In this document: piece by piece, positions 8,464 through 16,771 of the stretch | Numbering within the stretch: the stretch's first letter is position 1 | Layout: each line of letters begins with the position of its first letter | Source: Candidatus Aminicenantota bacterium | GTDB lineage: Bacteria > Acidobacteriota > Aminicenantia > UBA2199 | Direction: 5' to 3' | Assembly (NCBI GenBank): GCA_026393835.1 | Contig: JAPKZK010000030.1 | Location: forward strand, 31,956 to 95,955 | DNA: 64,000 bases | Notes under the pieces: generated by a model | Told to the model about the DNA's origin: nothing | The model's input: only the letters and a program-made list of their open reading frames with translations | The model's database searches: none | Translations under genes and position numbers: made by a program

Positions 8464-9780
8464 GTGAAAATAAAACTTATTTATCCCAAACAGGTTAGCA
8501 TCAATTCCTTTGAAGAAAGCGGCGCCAGTTACTTCGAGATGCGCAGGGGTATCTGGTACCCGTTATTGACATTCCCGGTGCTGGCGGCTTATACCCCTCC
8601 TGGAGTCGAAGATATCCGGATCATCGATGAAGAATTCGAGGCCATCGATTTCGATGACCCGGTGGACCTGGTGGGAATTACGGTCATGACTTTCCTGGCC
8701 CATAGGGCCTATGAAATCGCCGGGCGCTTCCGGGAACGGGGGGTTAAAGTAGTGCTGGGCGGTATGCATGTCTCCGCCCTTCCCGAAGAAGCCATCCAGC
8801 ATGCAGATGCCATCGTTATCGGCGAGGGTGAAGAAGTATGGCCCAACCTGATCCAGGATTTCTTAAAGAATGAATTAAAACCTGTTTATAAAGCGCCACA
8901 CCTTTTCGATACCCAAAAATACCGCCCGGCGCGACTGGATTTACTGGAAAAGTACTCGAAAGCAGACCCCTCCTCCCAGCAAAAAGGTTATACCAGCATC
9001 GCTATATTTGAAGTTTCAAGGGGCTGCCCCTATGACTGCGATTTTTGCGCCGTTACCCAATTTTATGGGAAAAATTACCGCTTCCGGGATATCGATCGAT
9101 TAATCCAGGATGTCAGGAACTTTAAACTAAAATTCAAGACCCGCCTGATCGGGTTTGTCGATGATAATTTATATGGCAATAAGACTTATTTTAAAGAATT
9201 GCTCCAAAAAGTCAGCAAGCTGAATGTCTTCTGGTCCGGCCAGATCAGTGTCAATGTGGCCCAGAACCCGGATATAGTTAAAATGATGGCCGATTCCGGG
9301 TGTCGAGGGATGTTCGTGGGCTTCGAATCGCTCTCCCAGGAAAGCCTGAACAGCGTCAATAAAAAAATTAATAGAGTGGACCAGTACCACCGTTTAATGG
9401 AACTATTCGCCAAACACAATATCATGCTTTTTCCCTCCATTATGTTTGGGCTGGACGGGGACGGACCGGGTATTTTCGAAGAAACGATGAAGTTCTTAAA
9501 CACCTACAGCAGCATCATTGCTTATGCTTCCTTTGCTATTTTAACCCCCTTGCCGGGCACCCGGCTTTTCCAGCGGATGAAGGCAGAGAATAGGATTCTC
9601 CATTACGACTGGAGATACTATAATTTTAACAATGTGCTGATCAAACCGGCGTTGATGTCGCCGGAAGAACTGCAAAATGGGTTTGAATGGATTATCCGCA
9701 ACTTCGATTATAAGAAGATTTTTTCCAGGATTATCGGTATGATGGGAACGACACCCGGGCAGATATCCTCGATTTCATGA
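8464..9780 (+). CDS. B12-binding-fold radical SAM enzyme, RiPP cluster (paralogue 1)
   Basis: A 438-residue protein with a GTG start; the likely site GTGAGG lies upstream. Residues 1-140 form a cobalamin-binding-like Rossmann domain (VVLGGMHVSALPEE, AIVIGEGEEVWP). Residues 180-400 form the radical SAM barrel, with C188, C192 and C195 (RGCPYDCDFC) holding the 4Fe-4S cluster. The classic DxHxxG B12 motif is absent, as in the BchE/HpnJ-like subgroup. Enzymes of this class catalyse C-methylation, cyclisation or other radical chemistry; substrate inferred to be the precursor peptide at 10928. It overlaps the M50 gene by 4 bases (ATGA), so the two are coupled. Five close paralogues follow in the cluster. 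Confidence 0.88.
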   Translation: MKIKLIYPKQVSINSFEESGASYFEMRRGIWYPLLTFPVLAAYTPPGVEDIRIIDEEFEAIDFDDPVDLVGITVMTFLAHRAYEIAGRFRERGVKVVLGGMHVSALPEEAIQHADAIVIGEGEEVWPNLIQDFLKNELKPVYKAPHLFDTQKYRPARLDLLEKYSKADPSSQQKGYTSIAIFEVSRGCPYDCDFCAVTQFYGKNYRFRDIDRLIQDVRNFKLKFKTRLIGFVDDNLYGNKTYFKELLQKVSKLNVFWSGQISVNVAQNPDIVKMMADSGCRGMFVGFESLSQESLNSVNKKINRVDQYHRLMELFAKHNIMLFPSIMFGLDGDGPGIFEETMKFLNTYSSIIAYASFAILTPLPGTRLFQRMKAENRILHYDWRYYNFNNVLIKPALMSPEELQNGFEWIIRNFDYKKIFSRIIGMMGTTPGQISSIS

Positions 9781-10862
9781 GAAAAACAAAAACCTCTTCT
9801 CCAGTTACCGGGAACCCGGTTCTTAATCCCAATACCATTATCAAGAAAAACGGTCCGGGAGCGCAAACCGAGTACATCGTAGGACTTTCGTATAAAAAGT
9901 TTTTTAAAGTCGGTGAAATCGAATACGAAATATTGCAATTATTGGATGGCGCTCATTCACCGGATGCCATTCGACAAGAATTCCTGGAAGTCCGCGACGT
10001 GGATATCCCTATTGAAAGGATCCAGGCTTTTATTAATGAACTGGGTTCCCTGGAACTGGTTTCCTTCGATGCAAAAATAAAAACCGAAAGATATTTGCAT
10101 TTAACTCTCCCGGATTTTATTTACCGGTGGTTTTCCGTGCTGTACCGTCCGGTCCCCCTGGCGGCGTCCATGGTACTCGGCCTGGTTGGATTGATTTTCT
10201 TTATACTGGATACCCGGGAGATTTTCACTTTTATAACTCCCTACTATTCGTTTCATTTCGTAGGGATTTTTATCCTGGTTTACCTGGTCACCAGCTTTTT
10301 CCACGAGTTAGGGCACGGGGCGGCGATTCGTTATTTTAATTATAAACCCGGTCCCATTCAAATCAAGCGGGGTAACGGCTTGTTTTTCCTCCACTTTTCC
10401 ACACCATTTATTATTTACTCACCGGATAAAATCATCGATCGCAAATTGAAACTCACCATTATCAGTGGTGGAATAATATTCGATTTCCTGGTGCTGGTAG
10501 TGGGGGCGGCGCTTTTTAGAGCAACCGCCGGCGGGATTTTAAAGGCAGCGGGGGTTTTGCTGCAATTAACCGCACTCTCGCGCATCGTTCTATCGATTAA
10601 TTTTTTTAATGAAAATACCGACCTTGCTAAACTGTTGGTCTATTACTTCGAACCTTGCAGCGTAGAAAGTACAGGAAGTGCAGAGAGTGCAGATGTCATG
10701 GAAGGTGAAGGCGCAAAGGACGCAAGTTTTAAAAAGCATTTTCTTTACAAAGCGATAGGTACATTACTGTGGCTTTTACAGTACAGTGTGTTTTTCTTTA
10801 TCATTTATATGATTTTGTATTCGGTGCGAGCCCGGGTAACCTTGCCTTTCCCCGTCAGTTAA
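9777..10862 (+). CDS. M50-type membrane metalloprotease with PqqD-like N-terminal domain
   Basis: A 361-residue membrane protein. Residues about 30-100 resemble a PqqD-like winged-helix RiPP recognition element (FFKVGEIEYEILQLLDG, DAIRQEF). Several transmembrane segments follow, with the site-2-protease zinc motif HELGH at residues 176-180 inside FFHELGHGAAIRYFNY. Similar PqqD-M50 fusions occur in RiPP clusters, where they are suspected of cleaving leader peptides or helping export; that role is inferred. It lies 65 bases before the precursor gene and overlaps the upstream radical SAM gene. The C-terminus holds a last hydrophobic segment, then ends. Confidence 0.8.
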   Translation: MRKTKTSSPVTGNPVLNPNTIIKKNGPGAQTEYIVGLSYKKFFKVGEIEYEILQLLDGAHSPDAIRQEFLEVRDVDIPIERIQAFINELGSLELVSFDAKIKTERYLHLTLPDFIYRWFSVLYRPVPLAASMVLGLVGLIFFILDTREIFTFITPYYSFHFVGIFILVYLVTSFFHELGHGAAIRYFNYKPGPIQIKRGNGLFFLHFSTPFIIYSPDKIIDRKLKLTIISGGIIFDFLVLVVGAALFRATAGGILKAAGVLLQLTALSRIVLSINFFNENTDLAKLLVYYFEPCSVESTGSAESADVMEGEGAKDASFKKHFLYKAIGTLLWLLQYSVFFFIIYMILYSVRARVTLPFPVS

Positions 10863-10927
10863 GGAATAAGGTTGGGTACCCGGAGTCGATATAAAAACCC
10901 GGGTAAATCTAAAAAAGGAGGTGCACA

Positions 10928-11104
10928 ATGACCGCGTTGTTCAATGAAAAACTCGTTGTGTCACAAGTCGATGAAAACCATCTGTTTGGCTCTTCCCTGG
11001 AAGTAGGCGATGCAGGGGCTGAATTGGCCGTGGCAGCCGCTGGAACCACCAGTTGCAGCAGCACTTGTACTTGCACAAGCTGTACAAGTTGCGCAACCCC
11101 CTAA
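10928..11104 (+). CDS. Azole-type RiPP (TOMM) precursor peptide
   Basis: A 58-residue peptide behind a strong AGGAGGTG site four bases before the ATG. The leader, residues 1 to about 39, is acidic and ends GAELAVAAAG. The core is TTSCSSTCTCTSCTSCATP: five Cys, five Ser and seven Thr counting T40, so nearly every position could become a thiazole or oxazole. Leader and core resemble thiazolylpeptide (thiopeptide) and SagA-like precursors. The neighbours supply E1-like leader-binding, YcaO and dehydrogenase activities, the standard azole-forming set. No LanB-type dehydratase or pyridine-forming cyclase is in the window, so a linear azole peptide further tailored by radical SAM enzymes fits better than a true thiopeptide. 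The gene is too short for usual ORF cut-offs. Confidence 0.88.
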   Translation: MTALFNEKLVVSQVDENHLFGSSLEVGDAGAELAVAAAGTTSCSSTCTCTSCTSCATP

Positions 11105-11129
11105 GGGTTGAAGGGTAGGTACTACCCGG

Positions 11130-11160
11130 TAGAGGGGGAGCAATCCCCCTCTACTTTTCT
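11130..11160 (+). terminator. Hairpin terminator/attenuator after the precursor gene
   Basis: A nine-base perfect stem, TAGAGGGGG (11130-11138) with CCCCCTCTA (11145-11153), and a six-base loop are followed by CTTTTCT. A smaller stem GGGTA/TACCC (11113-11127) precedes it. Its place between the precursor and the modifying enzymes fits partial termination, which would give more precursor mRNA than enzyme mRNA. Confidence 0.7.
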
Positions 11161-11213
11161 CATCGGAAAAAATAATAATTAGAATTCTACATGGAAAAAA
11201 TAGGAGGAACATC

Positions 11214-12437
11214 ATGACTGATGAAAAAAAGAAACAAGGCCTCAGGTTAAAAGGAGAAATCGATCTTATCGATATGGATGAAACACTTCTTATTAATGCA
11301 GGCACTTCAAGATTTACACGAATTTCGGGCGAATATGCACCCTTAGTAAAACGGATGATGGAAATACTAAAAGATGGCGCCCAAACTGAAGACATAGTCA
11401 AGGCTTTCGAGGATGACCTGGACGCGATGGATGTAGAGGAAATCCTGCAAACCCTTGATCAATACCAGCTTTTGCAAAAAAGCAGCGCAGATTACGGTTT
11501 AACACAGGAAGAACGGGTTCGCTACCGTCAGCAGATCAACCATTTAGCGGCCCGTTTTCCCATGGACGCTTCGGAAAAGTATATCCATCAAATGAAGAAC
11601 CTAAAAATCTTTATCTATGGAGCGGAATTATTGGCCAGCCGGATCATCCAGGCCCTTACCCTCATGGGAGTGGGATGCCTTCATGTAATGACCAACTTCA
11701 AAGAGGTCGTGGACGATGAAAGGTACAATACCACTTTTTATCGGGAAGGCGACGCCGGCAAGAATAAACCGGATGTGATTGTAAAACGGTGCAAGGAGCT
11801 TAATCCCCATGTCAACGTGAATGTATATTGTGAAACGGAAGACCAGGAAGCGTTAAAGAATGCCGACCTGGTGATTTTGGCGTTCGATATCCCCAATTAT
11901 GCTGCATATGAAGAAATTAACAAGTTCCTGGTGAAACACAAACGCCCCTCCCTTTTATGCGGTTTTTTGCAGGATGATTACTTTTTCGGGCCCACCCTCG
12001 TACCGGGCGAAACCGCCTGCTTTGCCTGCTTTGAAAAAAGATGCCAGGGGAATAAATCCTTTCTCCGGGAGTATATTAGTTACATGGAGTTTCTCAAGCA
12101 GAAGCGGCATGTCGGAAATGCCATGGGCTCACGGTTGGATTTGATTGCTTCCTTTGTCACTAATGAAGTGTTGTTTTTGATTCCCTACCTGGAAAAGAAT
12201 ATCAGCCAGATACTGGCCAGCCGGATTGGAATAATGACCATGGAAGAATCGGTTTACCTGAATCATATATTTCGTTATGGCCGTCCCACCACCTGGGGCA
12301 ACCAGGTGACCATGGAATTTTATCCCCAATTCAAGCTGATCAATAACCCGGTTTTACGGATACCCCGCTGTGAAGTGTGCGGATCTACCGCCGATAAAAC
12401 TCCCATGGTTACACCGTGGTCGCTACCGCTGGAATAA
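11214..12437 (+). CDS. TOMM leader-binding E1-like cyclodehydratase partner
   Basis: A 407-residue protein of the bacteriocin cyclodehydratase (cyclo_dehyd_2 / SagC-like) family. Residues about 15-90 form a winged-helix RiPP recognition element. An E1/ThiF-like Rossmann region follows (LKIFIYGAELLASRIIQAL near residue 125), and paired cysteines for structural zinc sit near the end (ACFACFEKRC, CEVCGS). The protein binds the precursor leader and presents the core to the YcaO enzyme. A good AGGAGG-type site precedes the ATG, and the YcaO gene follows after 41 bases. Confidence 0.87.
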   Translation: MTDEKKKQGLRLKGEIDLIDMDETLLINAGTSRFTRISGEYAPLVKRMMEILKDGAQTEDIVKAFEDDLDAMDVEEILQTLDQYQLLQKSSADYGLTQEERVRYRQQINHLAARFPMDASEKYIHQMKNLKIFIYGAELLASRIIQALTLMGVGCLHVMTNFKEVVDDERYNTTFYREGDAGKNKPDVIVKRCKELNPHVNVNVYCETEDQEALKNADLVILAFDIPNYAAYEEINKFLVKHKRPSLLCGFLQDDYFFGPTLVPGETACFACFEKRCQGNKSFLREYISYMEFLKQKRHVGNAMGSRLDLIASFVTNEVLFLIPYLEKNISQILASRIGIMTMEESVYLNHIFRYGRPTTWGNQVTMEFYPQFKLINNPVLRIPRCEVCGSTADKTPMVTPWSLPLE

Positions 12438-12478
12438 GGCATTGCCTTATAACAGACGGTTAATAATCGAGGTACAGA

Positions 12479-13885
12479 ATGGACAAATACAGATTTTATA
12501 CGGATGAAGAGAAATCCCAGCTCTTGCTTCGCTACCAATTGAACCACTTCTTAAAGCAGACCATCAGCAGGCGCTGCGGCATCATCAAAAGCGTTTTCGA
12601 ACATTATTGCGAGCCGGACATTGCCCGGGTTTACAATTTCAGTACGATATTGTGCAAAGGCACCCGGTTCGGCGATGGTTATTATGACGCCCCCCAGAAT
12701 AACGGTGCGGCGGGCTTTAACCGGATGCGCTCCTTTGTCGGGGCCATCGGCGAATCCCTGGAACGTTATTGCAGTACGTACCAGGACCCCAAGGATTTTA
12801 TTTTCGGCAGCTATAACCAGATGATCAAAAACTATAATGCCTTCGACCCGGAGAAAATAGCGTTATTCTCCGAGCGACAGTATGCGCAAACTGATTTTCC
12901 CTTTACGAAATTTACCCGGGATACAAAAGTACGCTGGGTAGAATGTGAGAGGTTAAACCCGGACGGTACCAGCACACCTATTTATTATCCTTGCTGGATG
13001 GTGTATATGCCCTATGCCCGCCAGCCCGAAGAACCGGTAATGGGATACAGCATATCCACGGGTATGGCCGCCGGACCCCATGGGGAGGCCCGCTCCACGT
13101 TGAGCGGGTTGCTGGAAACCCTGGAACGGGATGCTTACATTATCGCCTGGCACAACCGGATGCCGGCGCCTAAACTGGATTGGCGCAGCTCCCCTAAAAT
13201 TTCCAGGATGGTTCACGATCTCTTCCCGGACGCCGATTACCTCGACCTGAACCTTAGTTTAGTCACCACCGATATCCAACTGCCGGTCATGATCGCCAGT
13301 AAAATCGAAAAAAACAGCCCCAATGCCTGTTTAGCCATGGGAGTGTCGGCCCACCCTGACCTGGAAAAATGCGCCGAAGACGCCATCAAAGAAATGGTCC
13401 AGGACTACTACTATATACGCTACCTGGTCCGGGCCAAGGAAAAAGTAGAAATTACCGAAAATTTCCTGGATATCGACGATTTCGAGAAACGGGTGGTATT
13501 ATGGGGTTATCCGGCCATGCTGCCCCATTATGACTTCCTGGTCAAGGACCCCAAAGAGACCCTGACCTTTGACCAGGCCCGGGAGCGGTTTCCCCATTTT
13601 GCCAGGACCTTTCAATCGGATGAAGAGCGTGTCCTGCATGTGGTAAAATTATGTTCGGACTTAGGTTATGATGTCATTCATAAAGATATCACCTCCCCGG
13701 ATACGTACTCCCTGGGCGTCCAGGTTTGCAAGACCTTTGTACCCCAGGCCCAACCCATGGAAGGTGATCAAAATTTCCGGTACTTTGGTGGGACACGCCT
13801 GTATGACGTCCCGGTTAAACTGGGTTACCGGGATACCAGGCCGAACGAAGACGAGTTTAACCCCATCCCCCATCCGTTACCCTAG
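12479..13885 (+). CDS. YcaO cyclodehydratase
   Basis: A 468-residue YcaO-domain protein of the SagD-like type. It uses ATP to activate backbone amides so that Cys, Ser or Thr side chains cyclise to azolines. Visible motifs are AIGESLERYC near residue 98, GLLETLERDAY near 215 (the ATP/Mg glutamates and arginine) and CAEDAIKEMVQD near 300. The extreme C-terminus is NPIPHPLP, matching the PxPxP motif that azole-forming YcaO proteins need for activity. Located between the E1-like partner and the dehydrogenase, it completes the heterocyclase. It ends with TAG. Confidence 0.93.
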   Translation: MDKYRFYTDEEKSQLLLRYQLNHFLKQTISRRCGIIKSVFEHYCEPDIARVYNFSTILCKGTRFGDGYYDAPQNNGAAGFNRMRSFVGAIGESLERYCSTYQDPKDFIFGSYNQMIKNYNAFDPEKIALFSERQYAQTDFPFTKFTRDTKVRWVECERLNPDGTSTPIYYPCWMVYMPYARQPEEPVMGYSISTGMAAGPHGEARSTLSGLLETLERDAYIIAWHNRMPAPKLDWRSSPKISRMVHDLFPDADYLDLNLSLVTTDIQLPVMIASKIEKNSPNACLAMGVSAHPDLEKCAEDAIKEMVQDYYYIRYLVRAKEKVEITENFLDIDDFEKRVVLWGYPAMLPHYDFLVKDPKETLTFDQARERFPHFARTFQSDEERVLHVVKLCSDLGYDVIHKDITSPDTYSLGVQVCKTFVPQAQPMEGDQNFRYFGGTRLYDVPVKLGYRDTRPNEDEFNPIPHPLP

Positions 13886-13940
13886 ATAATGAAATAACAA
13901 TGGATAATCGGATTAAAACCATGTAAAAGAGGATAATCAC

Positions 13941-14894
13941 ATGAAAATCAAAGAGGAAAAAAAAGTCGCTAAAGAAGAAAGAAAAGTCGATATTAAGACC
14001 AGCCCGTTAAAACTAAAGAAGTTCTCAGAGGTTTGGTTTTTGCCGCCCATCCGGGATATTATAAAAGAAGATGACCGCGGGGATTTGGCTGAGATTTTTC
14101 ATGCCAATTCCAAGATGACCCCATATTCCGAGCAGAGCGTGGGGATAAAGGTCGTGGAAATGGTGAACGATATTACGGTTGAACGTAGGACATCTCAGCC
14201 TTATAAAGATTATGGGATGAGTATTCCTTCTTATCCGTTGATACCCAAAGAAAAATTGAACAACCCGCAAGCCGATTTATTCGACATCATTGCCCGGCGC
14301 AGGACCATTCGTCAATATTCCGATAAGAAGTTAACCCTGGAAGATATTTCCCGGTTGCTTTATTATACCTACGGCATTTCCGGGAATGTACAACTGGCCC
14401 TGGGCACCATCGAGGACCTGCGTGTAATTTCTTCCGGGGGTGGTTTATACCCCCTGGAAGTCTATCTGCTGGTCCTCAACGTGGAAGAACTTCCCAAAGG
14501 GATATACCACTATAATGTCCGGAAACATTCGCTGGAACTTATAAAGAAAGGATTCGAGGTGAATGAAATCCTTCCGCATTTGCCCGGGTTAATCGCTTAC
14601 CAGACCCGGACCGTGAGTCTATTCGTGGCCTTATCCACGATATTTCGCCGGACCACCCACAAGTACGGCCCCCGGGGCTACCGTTATATCTGTTTCGAGG
14701 CCGGTACCTTTATGGGACACCTGCAATTGATCGCCGAAGCCCTGGATCTTGGTTCTGTCCAGGTGGCCGGCTATTATGACGAGGTTTTAAACAATTTGCT
14801 GGGGCTGGACGGCGTAGATGAAGCCACTTTGAATATATGCGCTCTCGGCTATAAAAAGGAACAACCTGCCGCCAAGGATGCGGGTGGGTATTAA
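13941..14894 (+). CDS. SagB-type FMN dehydrogenase (azoline oxidase)
   Basis: A 317-residue nitroreductase-fold protein of the SagB/ThcOx family. Motifs include RRRTIRQYSDKKLTLEDISRL and the FMN-binding SSGGGLYPLEVYLLV near residues 155-180, with a KYGPRGYRY segment near 235. It should oxidise azolines made by the YcaO complex to aromatic thiazoles or oxazoles. The first 35 residues are lysine- and glutamate-rich and probably disordered. The gene follows ycaO after 55 bases. An extended hairpin downstream separates it from the transporter genes. Confidence 0.9.
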   Translation: MKIKEEKKVAKEERKVDIKTSPLKLKKFSEVWFLPPIRDIIKEDDRGDLAEIFHANSKMTPYSEQSVGIKVVEMVNDITVERRTSQPYKDYGMSIPSYPLIPKEKLNNPQADLFDIIARRRTIRQYSDKKLTLEDISRLLYYTYGISGNVQLALGTIEDLRVISSGGGLYPLEVYLLVLNVEELPKGIYHYNVRKHSLELIKKGFEVNEILPHLPGLIAYQTRTVSLFVALSTIFRRTTHKYGPRGYRYICFEAGTFMGHLQLIAEALDLGSVQVAGYYDEVLNNLLGLDGVDEATLNICALGYKKEQPAAKDAGGY

Positions 14895-14907
14895 TTTCCC
14901 GGCCAAT

Positions 14908-14970
14908 CCCGGGGAACGAAAGATAACAAAGTCCAGGGGGATACTAATGCCCCCTGGCTTGTTCCCCCGG
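14908..14970 (+). repeat. Nested hairpin between dehydrogenase and exporter genes
   Basis: The inner arms CCAGGGGG (14933-14940) and CCCCCTGG (14950-14957) are perfect. The outer arms CCCGGGGAAC (14908-14917) and GTTCCCCCGG (14961-14970) pair nearly fully. There is no T-run, so it may be a processing or attenuation structure rather than a full terminator. Confidence 0.6.
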
Positions 14971-15012
14971 TACACAGGAAAATCTTAAATATTCTTGTGA
15001 AGGAAAACACTC

Positions 15013-15930
15013 ATGACGGATGACATCATTATAAAAGTAGAAAATCTGAAAAAGTCCTATAAAGAACTGGTGGCCGTGAACCAGGTATCCTTCGAGGTAA
15101 AAAAAGGTGAAGTTTTTACGCTCCTGGGCCTTAATGGCGCCGGGAAAACCACCACTATCGAAACCCTGGAAGGAATAAAAAAACCGGACAGTGGGCGGGT
15201 AGAAATTTTTGGTTTCGATATTACCCGGCAGCCCAAAAAAATAAAAGAAAAGATCGGGGTGCAATTGCAGGATACCGATTTTTACCGGGACCTCAAGGTC
15301 AAAGAGATATTTCACCAGTTTGCCAATTTTTACACCAACCCGATGCCGGTGGATGAACTGTTAAAGTGGGCAGACCTGGAAGATAAAAAGAATGCCCTGG
15401 TGCGGGAATTGTCCGGGGGACAGAAACGCAAGATGGCCCTGGCCTTAGCATTGGTGAACCGCCCGGAAATTATTTTCCTGGACGAGCCTACTTCCGGGGT
15501 GGACGTCAAAATACGGCACAGTTTATGGGAGGCCATCGGCGATTTGAAAAAGCGCGGCATGACCATCTTCATGACTACGCATTACCTGGAAGAAGCCGAG
15601 AGCATCAGCGATCGGGTGGCTATCATCCACAAGGGAAAACTCCTGGCCATCGATAGCCCGCAGCACCTGATCCAGATGAAAAGCTGGTCCATCAATATCA
15701 AATTTAAGACCCTCGAACCCCTGGATGTCGATACCATTGCCGGTAAAAGCCCCTGGTTCGGAAATATAAAACTCGCCAGTGGGTTTTATATCCTGGAAGT
15801 AAAACAACTGGAACAAGCCATAATCGATCTGCTCGGTCTTTTAAAGGAAAAGCACAACCGTATTTCCGAACTGCATGCCGAGCAGAACAGTTTGGAAGAT
15901 ATTTTTATAGAATTGACAAAAGAAGAATGA
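15013..15930 (+). CDS. ABC exporter, ATP-binding protein
   Basis: A 305-residue ATPase with Walker A LGLNGAGKTTTIE near residue 38, signature LSGGQKRKMALALAL, Walker B IIFLDEPTSGVD and the H-loop TTHYLEE. It is of the CcmA/DrrA/SagG type that pairs with an ABC-2 membrane protein, here the next gene. In azole-peptide clusters such pairs export the mature peptide or give self-immunity; either role fits. About 75 C-terminal residues beyond the ATPase core are typical of this subfamily. Confidence 0.92.
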   Translation: MTDDIIIKVENLKKSYKELVAVNQVSFEVKKGEVFTLLGLNGAGKTTTIETLEGIKKPDSGRVEIFGFDITRQPKKIKEKIGVQLQDTDFYRDLKVKEIFHQFANFYTNPMPVDELLKWADLEDKKNALVRELSGGQKRKMALALALVNRPEIIFLDEPTSGVDVKIRHSLWEAIGDLKKRGMTIFMTTHYLEEAESISDRVAIIHKGKLLAIDSPQHLIQMKSWSINIKFKTLEPLDVDTIAGKSPWFGNIKLASGFYILEVKQLEQAIIDLLGLLKEKHNRISELHAEQNSLEDIFIELTKEE

Positions 15931-15953
15931 TGAATGATGAAGATGAATAAGGA

Positions 15954-16706
15954 ATGGCAATGAAAAATTTATCTATTTTATGGAATGAGACCAAACTCAT
16001 GTTGGTCATGTTTTTCAGGGACAGACAGTCGATATTCTGGGCCTATATTTTCCCAGCCGGTTTGCTCATATTATTTACTGTCCTGTGGGGCTCTAAAAGT
16101 AACCCGGCCATCGCCAGCGGGATGTTGGTCGGTGTGATCGGTATATCGGTCATGTCCGGGGGATTATTCGGGATAGGCGTAGGAGTGGTATCCGCCAGGG
16201 AAGCGGGCATCTACAAACGCTACAAAACCACCCCTTTGAGTTCCTGGATAATCTTTGCAGCGCATATTTTAACCCGGGCCCTGGCCCTATTCTCAACCAT
16301 TTTAGTGCTGGTGCTCATCAGTGTAATCGGGTTCCAGGTCAAGTTGGAGATGAATATTTTCGCCTCTATTGTGATTGTCTTGCTGGGAATTTTCACCTTT
16401 TGTGCATTGGGGTTTGTGATAGCCAGCTTTGCCAAATCCATCGGGGCCGCCCTGGGCATCACCAATATCCTACTGATGTTTATGATGTTCATCGGCGGAT
16501 TGCTCCCCCTAAATATGCTCCCCAAACTGCTGCAAACCATTGCCCGGTTACTTCCCATCACTTATTTCCGGATTGCCCTCCAACTGGCCATGTTTGAAAG
16601 ATATTCCCTCCTGGACTGTTGGAAAAGCGTAGGGATACTCCTGGGGTTCCTGTTGGTTTTCAGCGCGATATCCATCAAGTGGTTCCACTGGGAACGCACC
16701 TCGTAA
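15954..16706 (+). CDS. ABC-2 type transporter membrane protein
   Basis: A 250-residue protein with about six hydrophobic segments and the ABC-2 permease signature: SAREAGIYKRYKTTPLSSWII after the second helix, then FCALGFVIASFAKS and a long terminal helix. The start may be the ATG at 15954 or the one at 15960; AAGGA at 15949-15953 is better spaced for the second. It forms the exporter with the preceding ATPase. The 23-base gap between the two carries a copy of the ATGATGA repeat. Confidence 0.88.
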   Translation: MAMKNLSILWNETKLMLVMFFRDRQSIFWAYIFPAGLLILFTVLWGSKSNPAIASGMLVGVIGISVMSGGLFGIGVGVVSAREAGIYKRYKTTPLSSWIIFAAHILTRALALFSTILVLVLISVIGFQVKLEMNIFASIVIVLLGIFTFCALGFVIASFAKSIGAALGITNILLMFMMFIGGLLPLNMLPKLLQTIARLLPITYFRIALQLAMFERYSLLDCWKSVGILLGFLLVFSAISIKWFHWERTS

Positions 16707-16771
16707 GAACTTGCGAGCTTGCCTGGGTACTTTAGCTAAGGCCGGCGGTAAGCCGTGAAATAAAATAGACC

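Noticed and set aside
10928..16706. Calling the cluster a thiopeptide cluster
   Set aside because: The core looks similar, but no LanB-type dehydratase or pyridine-forming cyclase gene is present in the window.
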